Positions 62,862 to 64,000 of a stretch of DNA of 64,000 bases are shown here, one piece after another (within the stretch, counting starts at the first letter, position 1; every line of letters begins with the position of its first letter). Location of the stretch: the NCBI RefSeq assembly GCF_006738645.1, contig NZ_AP019700.1, forward strand, positions 1,748,001 to 1,812,000, read 5' to 3'. Under the pieces are notes generated by a model. The model was not told the origin of the DNA, searched no databases, and was given only the letters and a program-made list of their open reading frames with translations. Source of the stretch: Stella humosa (GTDB lineage Bacteria; Pseudomonadota; Alphaproteobacteria; ATCC43930; Allostellaceae). The translations under genes and the position numbers were made by a program.

Positions 62862-64000
62862 TCGATCGTCGCGCATTCCTGGGTGCGGCCGGCCTGCTGG
62901 CGACCCATGCCGCCCTGGCCGACGCCTCCGGCCTGCCCGAGGCGCCGAGCCGGGCGTCGGCCGCGACCGAGCCGCCGCTGACGCCGGCCGATGGCGTGCC
63001 CTACAACCCCGTGGTCACGCTGAACGGCTGGACCTTGCCCTGGCGCTCGCGCGGCGGGTGGAAGGAATTCCACCTGGTGGCCGAGCCGGTCGAGCGCGAG
63101 CTGGCGCCCGGCATGACGGCGCGCCTGTGGGGCTACAACGGCCAGAGCCCCGGCCCGACCATCGAGTGCGTCGAGGGCGACCGCGTGCGCATCTTCGTCA
63201 CCAACCGGCTGCCGGAGCACACGACCGTTCACTGGCACGGGCAGGTCCTGCCGAACGGCATGGACGGGGTCGGCGGGCTGACCCAGCCGCACATCCCGGT
63301 CGGCAAGACGTTCGTCTACGAGTTCACCGTGCGGCGCGCCGGCACCTTCATGTACCACCCGCATTCCGACGAGATGGTGCAGATGGCCATGGGCATGATG
63401 GGCGCCTTCATCGTCCATCCGCGCAACCCCGCGCTGCACCGGGTCGATCGCGACTTCGTCTTCCTGCTGGGCGCCTACGACATCCCGGCCGGCGCCCATG
63501 TGCCCCGGGTCGCGACCATGACCGACTTCAACCTTTGGGCCTGGAACAGCCGGGTCTTCCCCGGCATCGCGCCGTTGCCGGTGCGGCGTGGCGACCGGGT
63601 GCGCATCCGCATCGGCAACCTGACCATGACCAACCATCCGATCCACCTGCATGGCCACGAGTTCGCGGTGACCGGCACCGATGGCGGCTGGGTTGCGCCC
63701 ACGGCGCGCTGGCCCGAGGTGACGGTCGACCTGCCGGTCGGCGCCATGCGCGCGATCGAGTTCGTGGCCGAGCATGCGGGCGACTGGGCGCTCCACTGCC
63801 ACAAGTCGCACCATGCGATGAACGCCATGGGCCATGGCGTGCCGACGATGATCGCGGCCGACCATCGCGGTGTCGCCCGCTCGATCGCCCGCCTGGTGCC
63901 CGACTACATGGTGATGGGCGAGCGCGGCATGGCCGACATGGGGGCCATGCAGATGCCGTTGCCCGACAACACCCTGCCCATGATGAGCGGCAACGGCCCC
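62858..64000 (+). CDS. Multicopper oxidase, copper-resistance type (3' end outside window)
   Basis: The frame is open to the right edge and has at least 381 residues. It begins with a Tat motif (MIDRRAFLGAAGLL), so it would be exported folded. Copper ligands appear as TVHWHGQV, MYHPHSDE, HPIHLHGHEF and LHCHKSHHAMNAM. A Met-rich segment near the visible end (MVMGERGMADMGAMQMPLP, MMSGNG) may bind extra Cu(I). It would oxidise Cu(I) or phenols in the periplasm. ATGA overlap with the TolC-family gene. Confidence 0.93.
   Translation, partial: MIDRRAFLGAAGLLATHAALADASGLPEAPSRASAATEPPLTPADGVPYNPVVTLNGWTLPWRSRGGWKEFHLVAEPVERELAPGMTARLWGYNGQSPGPTIECVEGDRVRIFVTNRLPEHTTVHWHGQVLPNGMDGVGGLTQPHIPVGKTFVYEFTVRRAGTFMYHPHSDEMVQMAMGMMGAFIVHPRNPALHRVDRDFVFLLGAYDIPAGAHVPRVATMTDFNLWAWNSRVFPGIAPLPVRRGDRVRIRIGNLTMTNHPIHLHGHEFAVTGTDGGWVAPTARWPEVTVDLPVGAMRAIEFVAEHAGDWALHCHKSHHAMNAMGHGVPTMIAADHRGVARSIARLVPDYMVMGERGMADMGAMQMPLPDNTLPMMSGNGP

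Overview
The window is a dense, very GC-rich stretch of a bacterial chromosome. Gene content and order point to an alphaproteobacterium, most likely of the Rhodospirillales: aroQ-accB-accC-aat, glyQ-glyS-ppdK, a degP/two-component block, polyprenyl diphosphate synthase diverging from a DUF2007/trmN-like/S49 run, and decarboxylase-type polyamine synthesis. No phage, plasmid, insertion sequence or CRISPR array was seen. Two tRNA genes are present, Leu(TAA) and Pro(CGG), both on the minus strand with encoded CCA.

Layout. 0-11 kb: the end of a LysR regulator, an unusual Tyr/Asp-rich RTX protein, the HrpB helicase, a double cold-shock protein, hydrolase and isomerase genes, a molybdopterin oxidoreductase and two small secreted proteins. 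11-19 kb: a lone response regulator, an OsmC protein, tRNA-Leu, a degP-linked two-component system, an enoyl-CoA hydratase and a Fic protein. 18.4-20 kb: a partner-switching pair (anti-sigma kinase with a frameshift, STAS antagonist) next to a GPP34 protein. 20-28 kb: aminotransferase, gamma-glutamyltransferase-like lipoprotein, M48 protease, a Cys-nucleophile hydrolase, a DsbA-like protein, an EamA transporter, and an ornithine decarboxylase behind a long leader that holds a 47-codon ORF. 28-39 kb: fatty-acid initiation and housekeeping genes. 39-48 kb: dihydroorotase and a cell-surface glycan cluster (amidotransferase, four glycosyltransferases, O-antigen ligase). 48-54 kb: pyruvate phosphate dikinase and glycyl-tRNA synthetase. 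54-56 kb: three tandem LysR-type genes, two of which lack an effector domain. 57-64 kb: a thiolase and a copper-resistance locus that runs off the right edge.

Systems. The copper locus is organised around a perfect CueR-type operator. Leftward lie a P-type ATPase, CueR and a DUF411 protein. Rightward lie a His-rich secreted protein, a small lipoprotein, a TolC-family protein and a Tat-exported multicopper oxidase, the last three joined by ATGA stop/start overlaps. The ATPase reading frame carries four single-base deletions within about 230 bp and the anti-sigma gene one extra base. These are either sequence errors or recent inactivation.

Best candidates for something new: the tandem mini-LysR family with a shared upstream GGTTATC element, the Tyr/Asp-rich RTX protein, and the ornithine decarboxylase leader ORF. 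All functional statements rest on recognising family motifs by eye; no database search was possible.
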